From CALINF01 sp039980455 (GTDB lineage: Bacteria; Pseudomonadota; Gammaproteobacteria; Pseudomonadales; Halieaceae), in assembly GCA_039980455.1 (NCBI GenBank), contig JBDXCG010000003.1:1116001-1180000 (forward strand): a stretch of 64,000 bases of DNA, in the 5' to 3' direction. Positions 27,144-35,822 of the stretch are shown piece after piece. How positions within the stretch are numbered: position 1 is the stretch's first letter; every line of letters starts with the position of its first letter. Both the position numbers and the translations under genes were made by a program. The notes beneath the pieces are model-generated. The model had not been told where the DNA came from. It saw only the letters and a program-made list of their open reading frames with translations, and did no database searches.

Positions 27144-27229
27144 ACGTTACGCCCGCCATAGCAAACGCTACGGTTAAATAAATTGTTTATAATCAAAAGG
27201 ATGTCACTCTTTATTAAAGCAATATCGAC

Positions 27230-27961
27230 CTAATTCTTGGTCGCCCCGGATGGGGTCTTACGCCGTGGCGTACGCTTAACCGCAGGTTTACGCTTGGCTT
27301 TCTTAACGGCGCTCGAAGACTTTGCGGCGCGCTTGGGGGCATTCGCTTGCTTCTCTTTTTCCATCACCTCAACAACCAGATTGGTGGAACTGCGCATGTA
27401 GTCAATGAAGCGGTCGTGCTCTTCATCAGACAGACTTCGCAAGTAATCATGTTGGCGGTAAAGGTTAGCGAAGCGACGCTCTCGCTCATACTGCTTCGGT
27501 AGCGCCATCACACCCCACTGCTCCAGAGTCTTCTCCAATTGCGGGTTGTAGGTGCGCATAAACTTGAGCAAAAAGGGAATGGGGTCGTGTCTGGCCAACA
27601 GCGAGGCTGCGCGCAGCATTACCTCCAATGGGAGAATCGACTCACCACTCTCTACGTTTTCCAGTACAGACTTATCAGCAAGACCCAATGAGTCGGCGAG
27701 GTCCTTCAGCGACATGCCCGCTGTTTCTCTCGCATCGCGCAGAAAATGCCCTGCCTCGGCCATCGCCTCGAGCCGCTCTGGCTCCATGGCACTAACAAGC
27801 GAATTGCGTAGCCAGGTCTCCCCGAACATCGCTGTCATAGTGGCTGTGTTACGCGCCAGTTCCAGAGTTCCGCCGGCTACCTGCCCGCTCAACTTTACGA
27901 GGGACTCTAGCAGCGACTCGGAGCTACCTTCTTCGGGGGTATTGTCAGATGATTTCGCCAT
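27230..27961 (-). CDS. XRE-type helix-turn-helix protein with a basic histone-like tail
   Basis: This protein of about 243 residues has an N-terminal acidic segment and a hydrophobic helical region (TLELARNTATMTAMFGETW). A lambda-repressor-type HTH follows (about residues 70-125, from FLRDARETAGMSLKDLAD to the LLARHDPIPFLLKFM helix). It ends in a ~40-residue tail rich in Lys, Arg, Pro, Ala and Ser (from KRAAKSSSAVKKAKRK to RRKTPSGATKN), like bacterial histone H1-type tails. The ATG at 27961 is preferred over the upstream start at 27988. It lies 58 bp downstream of the lipoprotein pair on the same strand. The target is unknown. Confidence 0.82.
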   Translation of the reverse strand: MAKSSDNTPEEGSSESLLESLVKLSGQVAGGTLELARNTATMTAMFGETWLRNSLVSAMEPERLEAMAEAGHFLRDARETAGMSLKDLADSLGLADKSVLENVESGESILPLEVMLRAASLLARHDPIPFLLKFMRTYNPQLEKTLEQWGVMALPKQYERERRFANLYRQHDYLRSLSDEEHDRFIDYMRSSTNLVVEVMEKEKQANAPKRAAKSSSAVKKAKRKPAVKRTPRRKTPSGATKN

Positions 27962-28019
27962 AACTCTAGCATAGCCCAATCCGTGCACAGACCGGCAATT
28001 TTGTTAACGCTAATGAGCG

Positions 28020-29156
28020 CTATTCGGCGGGAGGCAGACCTGTTTCCAGCGCGAAGATCTGTTTCAGAATAGATTGCCACTCGGTGTATTGGGTTTCCAG
28101 CGTACCGCTTAAGCGGAACACCTTGCCGCTGGACTCCATGATCGTCGGCGCGACCTCGTTGTTAAAACCACTGGCCAACTCATCGAGGTCCTGCTCTTGG
28201 ATCTTGGTCAGCTTAAACGCGTTGTAAGTCTGCTCCATCTGGATGAAGGTGCCGCGCCGCCCATACTTATCGCGGCCAGCCACGCGCTGCTGGTACTCTT
28301 CCTTGTAGATGGCCTGTTCGCGCCCATATTGACGCCACAAATCGTAGGTTTGCCCCATGGCCTCATAGAGATTGAGGTATTGCTCATCCACAGTATCGAT
28401 AAACAGGTATTCCTGATTTTGAATTCGCTGAACTCTCATCAGCATGGGGTCGTTAGACGCGGGCAGACGCGCCGCCGTCAACGTTCCATCTGATGCAGTT
28501 TGCAGATACCCGGCAAAAGCATCCGGCGACAACGTAGCCGCATAGCGCATCTCTGTCACCGCGGGCAATGTCGCGAGAAGCTTCTCATCCAGTGCTACGC
28601 GGGCCTTCACCAGATCGTTGGCAATTGCGTGATACAGATCGAGATAAGGATCACCATCCTGCCCTACCGGGTAATCCGATGCGGCTGCCTCATCGTGATA
28701 GCGCTTAGCCAGCCAGGTTCTACCGGAGGCATCGACGGCCTTGATGTCTAACACCAACCGCAAACCATCACTGTGAACAATCTTGCCCGTTATTTGTAGA
28801 TTGGAGGCACTACCGGGCTCTGGCAAGACACGCACGGCACCCCACGCACCAGACTCAACCAACACCTGTCGCAGAAACACAGGCATATACTGAGCCTCAG
28901 CAGCGCGTATTTTCGGGAAGATACCTAGCTTGCTGTGTGTCGACTCATCGGCGGGTACGCCCGCATCAAAAATCACAACACCTACGTCCAACAGAGGCTC
29001 TGGCGGAGTGTTGGTAACCAACAATGGTACCTTACCTACGGGCGCTGGCCATGCCACCGCTTGTTCAGGAACCGTAGGTTCTACGGCTACCTTCTTGGGA
29101 CTGCTGGAGCATGCCACCAGAAATGCCGCGCCCAGAGTAATCAGGAGTCTTCGCAT
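28020..29156 (-). CDS. Lipoprotein of unknown function, second gene of a coupled pair
   Basis: This 378-residue lipoprotein has a signal peptide (MRRLLITLGAAFLVACSSS) with lipobox LVAC, so Cys16 should be lipidated. The region PVFLRQVLVESGAWGAVRV, followed by LQITGKIVHSDGLRLVLDI and VDASGRTWLAKRY, resembles the alternating strands of small periplasmic lipoproteins that assess or scaffold envelope complexes. I could not assign a family. The second half is mostly helical and rich in Tyr, Gln and Glu. Its ATG shares one base with the TGA of the upstream lipoprotein (TGATG), so the two are translationally coupled. The next residue after the Cys is Ser, which favours outer-membrane sorting. Confidence 0.8.
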   Translation of the reverse strand: MRRLLITLGAAFLVACSSSPKKVAVEPTVPEQAVAWPAPVGKVPLLVTNTPPEPLLDVGVVIFDAGVPADESTHSKLGIFPKIRAAEAQYMPVFLRQVLVESGAWGAVRVLPEPGSASNLQITGKIVHSDGLRLVLDIKAVDASGRTWLAKRYHDEAAASDYPVGQDGDPYLDLYHAIANDLVKARVALDEKLLATLPAVTEMRYAATLSPDAFAGYLQTASDGTLTAARLPASNDPMLMRVQRIQNQEYLFIDTVDEQYLNLYEAMGQTYDLWRQYGREQAIYKEEYQQRVAGRDKYGRRGTFIQMEQTYNAFKLTKIQEQDLDELASGFNNEVAPTIMESSGKVFRLSGTLETQYTEWQSILKQIFALETGLPPAE

Positions 29157-29842
29157 CAGCGGGATTCCGTGGTGCATACCTTGCCCCTGGTCAATGTTTG
29201 CTCACAACGAAACCCGGACTCTCCCGGCACGTAGCGATTGTAGACCCGGTTGAGCACAAACGGTGACGACACCTGATCGGAGACAACGGTTGTTGCTACA
29301 TTGAGACGCTCACCGTCCGGACCTAGGCTAAATCGATGCTGAATGCTCAGCCCCTCCGGTAGGTACAACCGATACACGAGCTGATGACTGTCCCAGCCAC
29401 AGATTTCGGTACCTAAAGGCCCCTCTACTGTGGGTGAATCGCCACCAAAAAACTCACAGCTGAGCGTGAAGTTACCCTCGCGCTTGATCTTTACGGTGTT
29501 TGGCGTCTGCGCAATCTCCAGCAACTGTGCTTGCGTGATCATGTCGGCCATTTGCGCTAGACCAATAATCGACGCGCCGCTGTTACTACCACCGCCGATT
29601 GATACCGCGCCCTGGTTGCCGCCACGCTGGGCCCGCTGCTGAGCCTGTCGCTGCAGATCGCGCACGAGCGTATTTAAGCGAGCCTGAATGTTGTCACTTT
29701 GACCATAGTTGAGCTCCCAGTTGCCGCTGTAATCCACTTGTTTGGCATTGGAGCCCTCCAAGGGTCGGCGTTCGCTGGCGCACGCTGCCAGAAGACAGGT
29801 GATTAGAGCACCCAGCACAAATTGTAAAAAGGGAATTCGCAT
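29156..29842 (-). CDS. Lipoprotein of unknown function, first gene of a coupled pair
   Basis: This 228-residue lipoprotein has a signal peptide MRIPFLQFVLGALITCLLAAC with lipobox LAAC. Next comes YSGNWELNYGQSDN, then a helical, glutamine-rich region (LVRDLQRQAQQRAQRGGNQ), a glycine/serine-rich stretch, and a beta-rich C-terminal half with RIYxxY-like segments (FVLNRVYNRYVPGESGF). Three Cys in the C-terminal half (near SCEFFG, TEICGWD and FRCEQT) could form disulfides. No family is recognised. Stop and start overlap (TGATG) with the following lipoprotein gene, which suggests one complex. Confidence 0.8.
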   Translation of the reverse strand: MRIPFLQFVLGALITCLLAACASERRPLEGSNAKQVDYSGNWELNYGQSDNIQARLNTLVRDLQRQAQQRAQRGGNQGAVSIGGGSNSGASIIGLAQMADMITQAQLLEIAQTPNTVKIKREGNFTLSCEFFGGDSPTVEGPLGTEICGWDSHQLVYRLYLPEGLSIQHRFSLGPDGERLNVATTVVSDQVSSPFVLNRVYNRYVPGESGFRCEQTLTRGKVCTTESR

Positions 29843-30169
29843 AACGGCGCATAGTGTACCTCACCGACCGGCAATTGTGATCACCGTTCACCACTCCCAA
29901 GGCAAAAAATCGGCTAAAACATGCCATAACTAACCGCGGGAGGCGATGCGCGAAGGACTTCATGCCATCGAGCATGCGGGATCGCATCCGCTTACTGCAC
30001 TGCTCGATTGCATTAAGTTTACGGGTGAAAGAGAAATCAATCCGCGCTGACATTAGAAGCGCATGGCGTGATAGTATTTTTGCCGGAAATTCTCGCCCGC
30101 GACCTCGCCACACTCGGTATACTCGCGCGCAGCCCAGAACCCAGCCGGCTCATCAATCGAGGAGAACTC
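29843..30169. other. Divergent intergenic region between the lipoprotein pair and ppdK
   Basis: This 327-bp region must hold the promoters of both units. A TATACT hexamer at 30118-30123, about 47 bp before the ppdK ATG, is a possible -10 element, but no good -35 lies 16-18 bp upstream, so an activator or another sigma factor may be involved. A short stem around CGAGCATGC/GCATCCG near 29970-29990 is weak. I see no small gene. Confidence 0.5.
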
Positions 30170-32776
30170 ATGGCAAAGCGTGTTTATCTGTTTACCGAAG
30201 GCAGCAAAGACGATCGTGAACTGCTAGGCGGCAAGGGAGCCAACTTGTGCGAGATGACCAACCTGGGGCTACCTGTCCCGTTCGGGTTCGTAATAACCAC
30301 CCCCACCTGCCGGGAGTTTTTCGAGCTCGGCAATCGGCTGCCCAACTTATTGGAGCAGGAATATCGCGTTGCACTGGACATCGTAGAGAAAAAGATGGGC
30401 GCACGCTTCGGCGACCCTGAAAACCCCCTTTTGTTTTCTGTGCGTTCGGGTGCGCCGGTGTCTATGCCAGGCATGATGAACACCATATTAAACCTGGGCA
30501 TGAATGACGAGATCGCTGAAGGGCTGGCGCACAAAACCAACAATCCCCGTTTTGCCTATGACTCGTATCGACGATTCATCCAGATGTTTGCCGATGTGGT
30601 ACTGGGAGTAGACGGCGAGAAGTTTGAGCACGAGATTTCTCGCTATAAAACTGAACATGGAAAAACGCTGGATGTAGAAATGACCGCCGAGGATTGGCAG
30701 GCCGTCATTGCTATCTTCAAAACGCTGACTGACTTCCCTCAAGACCCCTTCGCGCAGTTGAAACTTGCGGTAGAGGCCGTATTTCTGTCCTGGCACACGC
30801 CTCGCGCCAACGTATATAGAGAGATGAATAATATTCCCGAGTCTCTGGGAACTGCTGTCAATGTTCAGGCAATGGTGTTTGGCAATTTCGGCGACGATTC
30901 TGGCTCGGGCGTCGCATTCACCCGTAACCCGTCTACCGGCGAGCGCTCTTTCTTTGGCGAGTTTCTTTTCAATGCAGCCGGTGAAGACGTAGTCGCCGGA
31001 ATTAGAACCCCAGAGCCCATTGAAGCCCTCAATGCCGAACTACCCGCCGTCTACGAGGAGCTATACGCCACTCAGGAGCTTCTAGAAAAGCACTATCGGG
31101 ACATGCAGGACATAGAATTCACGATTCAGGAAGGCAAGTTCTATATGCTGCAAACGCGCAGCGGCAAGCGTACAGGACGCGCCTCAATCAAGATCGCGGT
31201 CGACATGGTCAGCGAGGGCTTAATCAACGAAAAAGAAGCGTTGATGCGAGTCTCCCCAGAACACGTTGAGGCTTTTTTGCATCCTATGGTTGATCCCGCT
31301 GCGAAAACCGACATCGTCGCTTCAGGCTTACCCGCTAGCCCGGGTGGTGCCACTGGACAGGTTGTCTTTTCTTCGGACGAGGCAGTCATAGAAGCACAGA
31401 AAGGCAATGCGGTCGTGTTGGTACGGCGTGAGACGACGCCAGAGGATATTCACGGCATGAAGGTCGCTGAAGGTATTCTGACCGAACTGGGTGGAATGAC
31501 GTCCCACGCGGCTGTAGTAGCCAGAGGCATGGGAGTTTGCGCGATTACGGCCTGTAACGGTTTATCAATCGACTACGCAGAGGGTACCGCCACCACCGCC
31601 GACGGTGTGGTGATCTCCCGTGGTGATGTGATCACACTAGATGGTACCGCGGGCGAAGTGATGCTGGGCGATATACCTAAAACTGAAGCCAGCTCCAGCG
31701 ATGACTTTCAGACTCTATTGTCGTGGGCAGATAAGCATCGTCGACTCAAGGTGCGTGCGAATGCAGAAACACCAGAGGATGCACGCAAAGCACGTGAACT
31801 CGGCGCCGAGGGTATCGGTCTGTGTCGCACAGAGCATATGTTTTTCGAGGCGGACCGGATCGACATAATGCGTGGCATGATTTTGGCCAACAGCAAAAAG
31901 GAACGTAAAAAATACCTGTTGCAACTGCAAAAATTTCAGCATGACGACATGCTGGAACTGTTCAAGGTGATGAACGGTCTTCCCGTCACCATTCGCCTGT
32001 TGGACCCTCCACTACATGAATTTTTGCCGCACTCAGAAGAAGACATGTTGGCCCTGGCCAAGCGCATCGACAAACCCGTGGAAGAAATTCGAGAGGCGGC
32101 TGAAAGCCTGGCCGAGGTAAACCCAATGCTGGGCTTTCGCGGCTGTAGATTGTCGGTCGTCTATCCGGAAGTCACCAAGATGCAGGTAGAGGCTATCATC
32201 GGAGCCGCCGCAGAGGCAGTGGACCTTGGCCTGAAGCCCGCGCCTGAAATCATGATTCCCTTGGTGGTGAATGTGCGTGAGATTCGCCTCGTCAGCGAGA
32301 TAATCGAAAAGGGAATACACAAGGTACTGAAAGAAAGGTCCATCTCTTTCCCTTACAAAATTGGCACTATGATGGAAACGCCCCGTGCGTGCATGGGGGC
32401 AGATCGTCTTGCCTCTGCTGTAGAGTTCATGAGCTTCGGTACCAATGACCTTACCCAGATGACGTATGGGTTCTCACGCGATGACGCCGGGAAATTTATC
32501 CCGCAGTACCTCGAAAAGAAACTCATAGAAAACGACCCATTTGTATCTCTGGACCAGCGCGCGGTTGGAAGGCTAATGGAATTGGCAATCACCGAATCGC
32601 GATCGCGCAAGAAAGGTATCAAGTACGGCATCTGTGGCGAGCACGGTGGCGACCCCCGCTCTATACGGTTCTGTCATGAGCTGGGCCTGGACTATGTCTC
32701 ATGCAGCCCTTATCGAGTGCCTGTAGCACGTATCGCTGCTGCTCAGGCTAACGTCGGCGAAGAGTTGCAGGACTAA
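30170..32776 (+). CDS. ppdK: Pyruvate, phosphate dikinase
   Basis: This 868-residue enzyme reversibly interconverts pyruvate, ATP and phosphate with PEP, AMP and pyrophosphate. The ATG at 30170 has GAGGAG five bases upstream and begins with the family sequence MAKRVYLFTEG; the open frame from 30068 is an extension without support. An N-terminal ATP-grasp domain (residues ~1-350) is followed by a swivelling domain with the phosphocarrier His446 in GGMTSHAAVVARG, and a C-terminal TIM barrel with Cys822 in GICGEHGGDPRS. It would allow gluconeogenic PEP synthesis or pyrophosphate-linked glycolysis. No PPDK regulatory protein gene is adjacent. Confidence 0.96.
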   Translation: MAKRVYLFTEGSKDDRELLGGKGANLCEMTNLGLPVPFGFVITTPTCREFFELGNRLPNLLEQEYRVALDIVEKKMGARFGDPENPLLFSVRSGAPVSMPGMMNTILNLGMNDEIAEGLAHKTNNPRFAYDSYRRFIQMFADVVLGVDGEKFEHEISRYKTEHGKTLDVEMTAEDWQAVIAIFKTLTDFPQDPFAQLKLAVEAVFLSWHTPRANVYREMNNIPESLGTAVNVQAMVFGNFGDDSGSGVAFTRNPSTGERSFFGEFLFNAAGEDVVAGIRTPEPIEALNAELPAVYEELYATQELLEKHYRDMQDIEFTIQEGKFYMLQTRSGKRTGRASIKIAVDMVSEGLINEKEALMRVSPEHVEAFLHPMVDPAAKTDIVASGLPASPGGATGQVVFSSDEAVIEAQKGNAVVLVRRETTPEDIHGMKVAEGILTELGGMTSHAAVVARGMGVCAITACNGLSIDYAEGTATTADGVVISRGDVITLDGTAGEVMLGDIPKTEASSSDDFQTLLSWADKHRRLKVRANAETPEDARKARELGAEGIGLCRTEHMFFEADRIDIMRGMILANSKKERKKYLLQLQKFQHDDMLELFKVMNGLPVTIRLLDPPLHEFLPHSEEDMLALAKRIDKPVEEIREAAESLAEVNPMLGFRGCRLSVVYPEVTKMQVEAIIGAAAEAVDLGLKPAPEIMIPLVVNVREIRLVSEIIEKGIHKVLKERSISFPYKIGTMMETPRACMGADRLASAVEFMSFGTNDLTQMTYGFSRDDAGKFIPQYLEKKLIENDPFVSLDQRAVGRLMELAITESRSRKKGIKYGICGEHGGDPRSIRFCHELGLDYVSCSPYRVPVARIAAAQANVGEELQD

Positions 32777-32808
32777 ACCACGCACGTCTTCCACGACTTA
32801 CCTCACCC

Positions 32809-32833
32809 CTGCCGTCTAAATAGGCGGCAGTTT
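32809..32833 (+). terminator. Possible weak terminator after ppdK
   Basis: A 6-bp perfect stem CTGCCG/CGGCAG (32809-32814 and 32825-32830) with a 10-base loop is followed by TTT only. It lies 33 bp after the ppdK stop. The short T-run makes efficient termination doubtful. Confidence 0.4.
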
Positions 32834-32900
32834 GGCTGCAATCTGAACCCGCAGGGTCGCTCGTACCCCGCGTGTGAATCAAAAATCCGGCAGGCTTTAA

Positions 32901-32917
32901 GTTGATCAACGTTGATC
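32901..32917. promoter_or_regulatory. Palindromic operator-like site upstream of the cupin gene
   Basis: The sequence contains the 14-bp perfect palindrome GATCAACGTTGATC (32904-32917), overlapped by the 10-bp palindrome GTTGATCAAC (32901-32910). The word GTTGATC is thus repeated. It lies just upstream of a possible promoter (-35 at 32925), where an activator or repressor would bind. Confidence 0.5.
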
Positions 32918-32924
32918 CAGATCG

Positions 32925-32952
32925 TTGCTGGCTGCCCTGTACTCACTAATAT
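32925..32952 (+). promoter_or_regulatory. Possible promoter of the cupin gene
   Basis: TTGCTG (32925-32930) and TAATAT (32947-32952) are 16 bp apart, with transcription expected near 32960 and a leader of about 23 nt. The match to consensus is moderate. Confidence 0.4.
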
Positions 32953-32982
32953 AGGCAAAACCTAAACAGTGAGATAACGGCG

Positions 32983-33324
32983 ATGACAGATGGACAATGG
33001 CAGGTAATCGACCTTGAGGAGGTCAAGAAAGAATTCAAAGGCGAGACGGTGGAATATCTGGAGTTTTTGAGAGTGCCGACTTTAAGCTGCGGCCTGTATT
33101 CCCTTGCCGCTGGCAGCAAGGATATGCAATCACCTCACGATGAAGACGAGGTTTATGTGGTACTTAAGGGAAAAGCGCGCATGCGATTGGGCGACGATGA
33201 GCGCAGCGTGGGTCCCGGCTCACTACTGTACGTGGGAGCTGCCACCGACCATTCGTTCTTCGAGATCGAGGAGGACATGACTTTACTGGTGTTCTTTGCC
33301 TCGGCACTCACTGCAAACCGCTAA
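32983..33324 (+). CDS. Small cupin domain protein
   Basis: This 113-residue protein is a single cupin barrel. The first cupin motif is in SPHDEDEVYVVLKGKARMRLG (split, residues ~47-68), with His and Glu as probable metal ligands, and the second is in VGPGSLLYVGAATDHSFFEI (residues ~77-96), which supplies another His. The substrate is not predictable; small stand-alone cupins include dioxygenases, isomerases and sensors. It has its own promoter-like region with a palindrome and is convergent with the DUF819 gene, 14 bp away. Confidence 0.82.
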   Translation: MTDGQWQVIDLEEVKKEFKGETVEYLEFLRVPTLSCGLYSLAAGSKDMQSPHDEDEVYVVLKGKARMRLGDDERSVGPGSLLYVGAATDHSFFEIEEDMTLLVFFASALTANR

Positions 33325-33338
33325 CCCTCGGGCTTAGC

Positions 33339-34505
33339 CTATAGAAATAAGCCCCAATAACGGTAAATCATCGTTCCCGTAAAGGTACCCAGCGCATAAC
33401 CCAGCACGCCGACCAGTACGCCTGGGGTAACCAGGTTGTTCCAGCCTTTAGTTGCAGCCAGCGCGGGCGCTGTGGTTGCTCCCAATACCGCTGCGTTGGA
33501 CGCAGTTATCAACTCCGGCAGACTCAATTTGAAAAAGCTGCCCAGCGTGAAGAGTACGACCGCATGGATGGTGAGCAAGATAAACACCAGCGCAATCAAC
33601 AGGGGCGCGACTTCCACCATCGCTACTACGTCCGCCCCAGCCGCTATCGCTGCGAAGAAAACGAAAGACAACGCCACCCCTAGTTCAAACGCACCAGCAA
33701 GCGAGCGAGCCAGACGGGGTAAAAATGTGGCGACGCCCAATGCCAACAGCGTGATCGTGACATAGCGCCAACCCGACAAACCCAACCATTGCACGAGTGC
33801 ATCACCTAGTACCACCACCACCATCGCTGTGGCCACTGACAGGCACAATGACATCGACGTAATCGGTGGTGAATCCGTGGTATCTGCCTGCATGACTTCA
33901 TCTTCGTTATGAGTAACGAACCGTTTTGACAGCCACGCCCACCCCGGCATTAGGGCGAGCAGGCCTAAATAGACAGCACTAAACAAGTTGTCAGCCGCTG
34001 TAGCGGCCGAGAAAAATGACGAATCGGCATTCAATCCAGTGAGTTCACCCAACGCCGCATAATTGACTGATCCGCCTATGTAGGTTGACGCAAACAGTCC
34101 GGCGACCGCCGCCTCTCGCTGCACTGCCTCTATAGGCGCATTTGCGCCAAGCGTACTCAAGTCCAGGGACAGCGCTGCCACCGTTACACCAGCGACCGTG
34201 CCTACCGTTGCGAGCAAAAAAGCCGCCGTGGTACGCGTTGCTTCAAACAGGATCTTGCGCAGATCAGCTTTGAACAGAAACAATGGAATCAAAACCGGAA
34301 CGATATAGGAAAAAACGAAGCTATAGGCCGGCGCGCTATGCGGAATCAACCCCAAATTGGCAGCCACTATTGCCCCCAAAATGGCGATTACCGCACCTGT
34401 AAATTGCGATCCGATCCGGGTTTTCTCTAACAGAAAGGCCGCGGCTGAAATAGTGAACAGCGCCGCCATTACGCCCATCGCGTTATCGGGAGCAATCAGT
34501 GACAT
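33339..34505 (-). CDS. DUF819 family membrane protein
   Basis: This 388-residue protein has about ten hydrophobic segments over its whole length, with the DUF819 hallmarks FVFSYIVPVLIPLFLFKADL and AGLFASTYIGGSVNYAALGELTGL. The ATG at 34505 has AAGGA at good spacing; the open frame back to 34541 is not needed. Family members are putative transporters without settled substrate. It is divergent from the class V aminotransferase gene, so a link to amino acid or oxo-acid transport is possible but unproven. Confidence 0.85.
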   Translation of the reverse strand: MSLIAPDNAMGVMAALFTISAAAFLLEKTRIGSQFTGAVIAILGAIVAANLGLIPHSAPAYSFVFSYIVPVLIPLFLFKADLRKILFEATRTTAAFLLATVGTVAGVTVAALSLDLSTLGANAPIEAVQREAAVAGLFASTYIGGSVNYAALGELTGLNADSSFFSAATAADNLFSAVYLGLLALMPGWAWLSKRFVTHNEDEVMQADTTDSPPITSMSLCLSVATAMVVVVLGDALVQWLGLSGWRYVTITLLALGVATFLPRLARSLAGAFELGVALSFVFFAAIAAGADVVAMVEVAPLLIALVFILLTIHAVVLFTLGSFFKLSLPELITASNAAVLGATTAPALAATKGWNNLVTPGVLVGVLGYALGTFTGTMIYRYWGLFL

Positions 34506-34643
34506 AAGAATCCTTGGTAAATGTAGCCCCGATCGCCACACGCTCTCGGGGAAATAGAGACTATAAGTGACAGCCTCTTAAGCTTCCAGCGTAAACCTGC
34601 TAACGTTGCCGCCTCGTTTTTGCCAATGACTTTGGAGACTACA

Positions 34644-35822
34644 GTGACCAGCAGCTTTTTCCCCCCTCATCGAACACTCATGGGACCTGGCCCCTCAGAT
34701 GTACCCTCACGCGTGTTGGGCGCTCTATCGCGGCCGACAATCGGTCATTTGGATCCCTTGTTCGTGCAGTTGATGGATGAAATCAAGGCCTTGCTGCAAT
34801 ATGCCTTTGAGACGGGCAATGAGCTCACGCTGCCGATCTCTGCGCCTGGCTCTGCTGGAATGGAAGCTTGTTTCGTCAATCTCGTCTCTCCGGGAGACAC
34901 GGTGATTGTGTGCCAAAACGGTGTATTTGGCGGACGTATGAAAGAGAACGTGGAGCGCTGCGGCGCTACTGCGATCATGGTTCAAGATAGCTGGGGTGAG
35001 CCCGTCGATCCCGACAAGGTACGTTCTGCCTTTGAAGCCAACCCGGAGGCGAATTTACTGGCCTTCGTGCATGCAGAGACTTCAACCGGTGTCTGCAGCG
35101 ATGTCAAAACTCTGTGCTCACTCGCGCAAGAGTTCAACGCGTTATCCATTGTCGACAGCGTCACCGGTTTGGCGGGCATCCCGCTTAAGGTAGACGAATG
35201 GGGCGCTGACGCCGTCTACTCAGGCACTCAGAAATGCCTGTCCTGCGTACCTGGCATCTCCCCCATCACCTTTGGCCCGCGCGCGGTAGAGCGCATACAA
35301 GCGCGCGCAGTGCCCGTACAGAGCTGGTTTCTCGATATGCAATTGGTGATGGGGTATTGGGGCGGTGAGAGCAAGCGGGCTTATCACCACACTGCACCCG
35401 TGAATGACTTATATGCCCTGCATGAATCCCTGGTGATGCTGCAGGAAGAAGGTCTGGAGGCTGCTCATGCGCGCCACAAGCGCAATCACCTGGCTCTTGT
35501 CGCAGGATTAGAGGCGATGGGTCTTAGCATGGCGGTAGAGGAAGCCTACCGGCTGCCGCAACTCAACAGCGTGGTCATTCCCGATGGTGTGGATGACGCA
35601 AGCGTGCGCTCGGCATTATTGAACGAATTCAATCTGGAAATCGGCGCTGGACTGGGTGCATTGGCAGGCAAGACCTGGCGTATCGGGCTCATGGGGCACA
35701 GCTGCAACCCGGGCAATGTGATGGCCTGCATCAATGCTCTCGAAGCTGTGCTAACCAGCCAGTCCTACGCGCTTAAGCCTGGCGCGGGATTAGCCGCCGC
35801 CAAGAAAGCGCTGGGGGGTTGA
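34644..35822 (+). CDS. Class V aminotransferase, alanine-glyoxylate/serine-pyruvate type
   Basis: This PLP aminotransferase of about 392 residues has the family start HRTLMGPGPSDVP, the PLP lysine in GTQKCLSCVPGISP (~residue 200) and the VDSVTGLAGIPLKVDEWGAD stretch just before it. GTG at 34644 has GGAG six bases upstream; ATG at 34626 (six codons longer) lacks a ribosome site, so the start is a judgement. It probably uses alanine or serine with glyoxylate as amino acceptor. Its last 33 bp overlap the convergent membrane protein gene. Confidence 0.9.
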   Translation: MTSSFFPPHRTLMGPGPSDVPSRVLGALSRPTIGHLDPLFVQLMDEIKALLQYAFETGNELTLPISAPGSAGMEACFVNLVSPGDTVIVCQNGVFGGRMKENVERCGATAIMVQDSWGEPVDPDKVRSAFEANPEANLLAFVHAETSTGVCSDVKTLCSLAQEFNALSIVDSVTGLAGIPLKVDEWGADAVYSGTQKCLSCVPGISPITFGPRAVERIQARAVPVQSWFLDMQLVMGYWGGESKRAYHHTAPVNDLYALHESLVMLQEEGLEAAHARHKRNHLALVAGLEAMGLSMAVEEAYRLPQLNSVVIPDGVDDASVRSALLNEFNLEIGAGLGALAGKTWRIGLMGHSCNPGNVMACINALEAVLTSQSYALKPGAGLAAAKKALGG

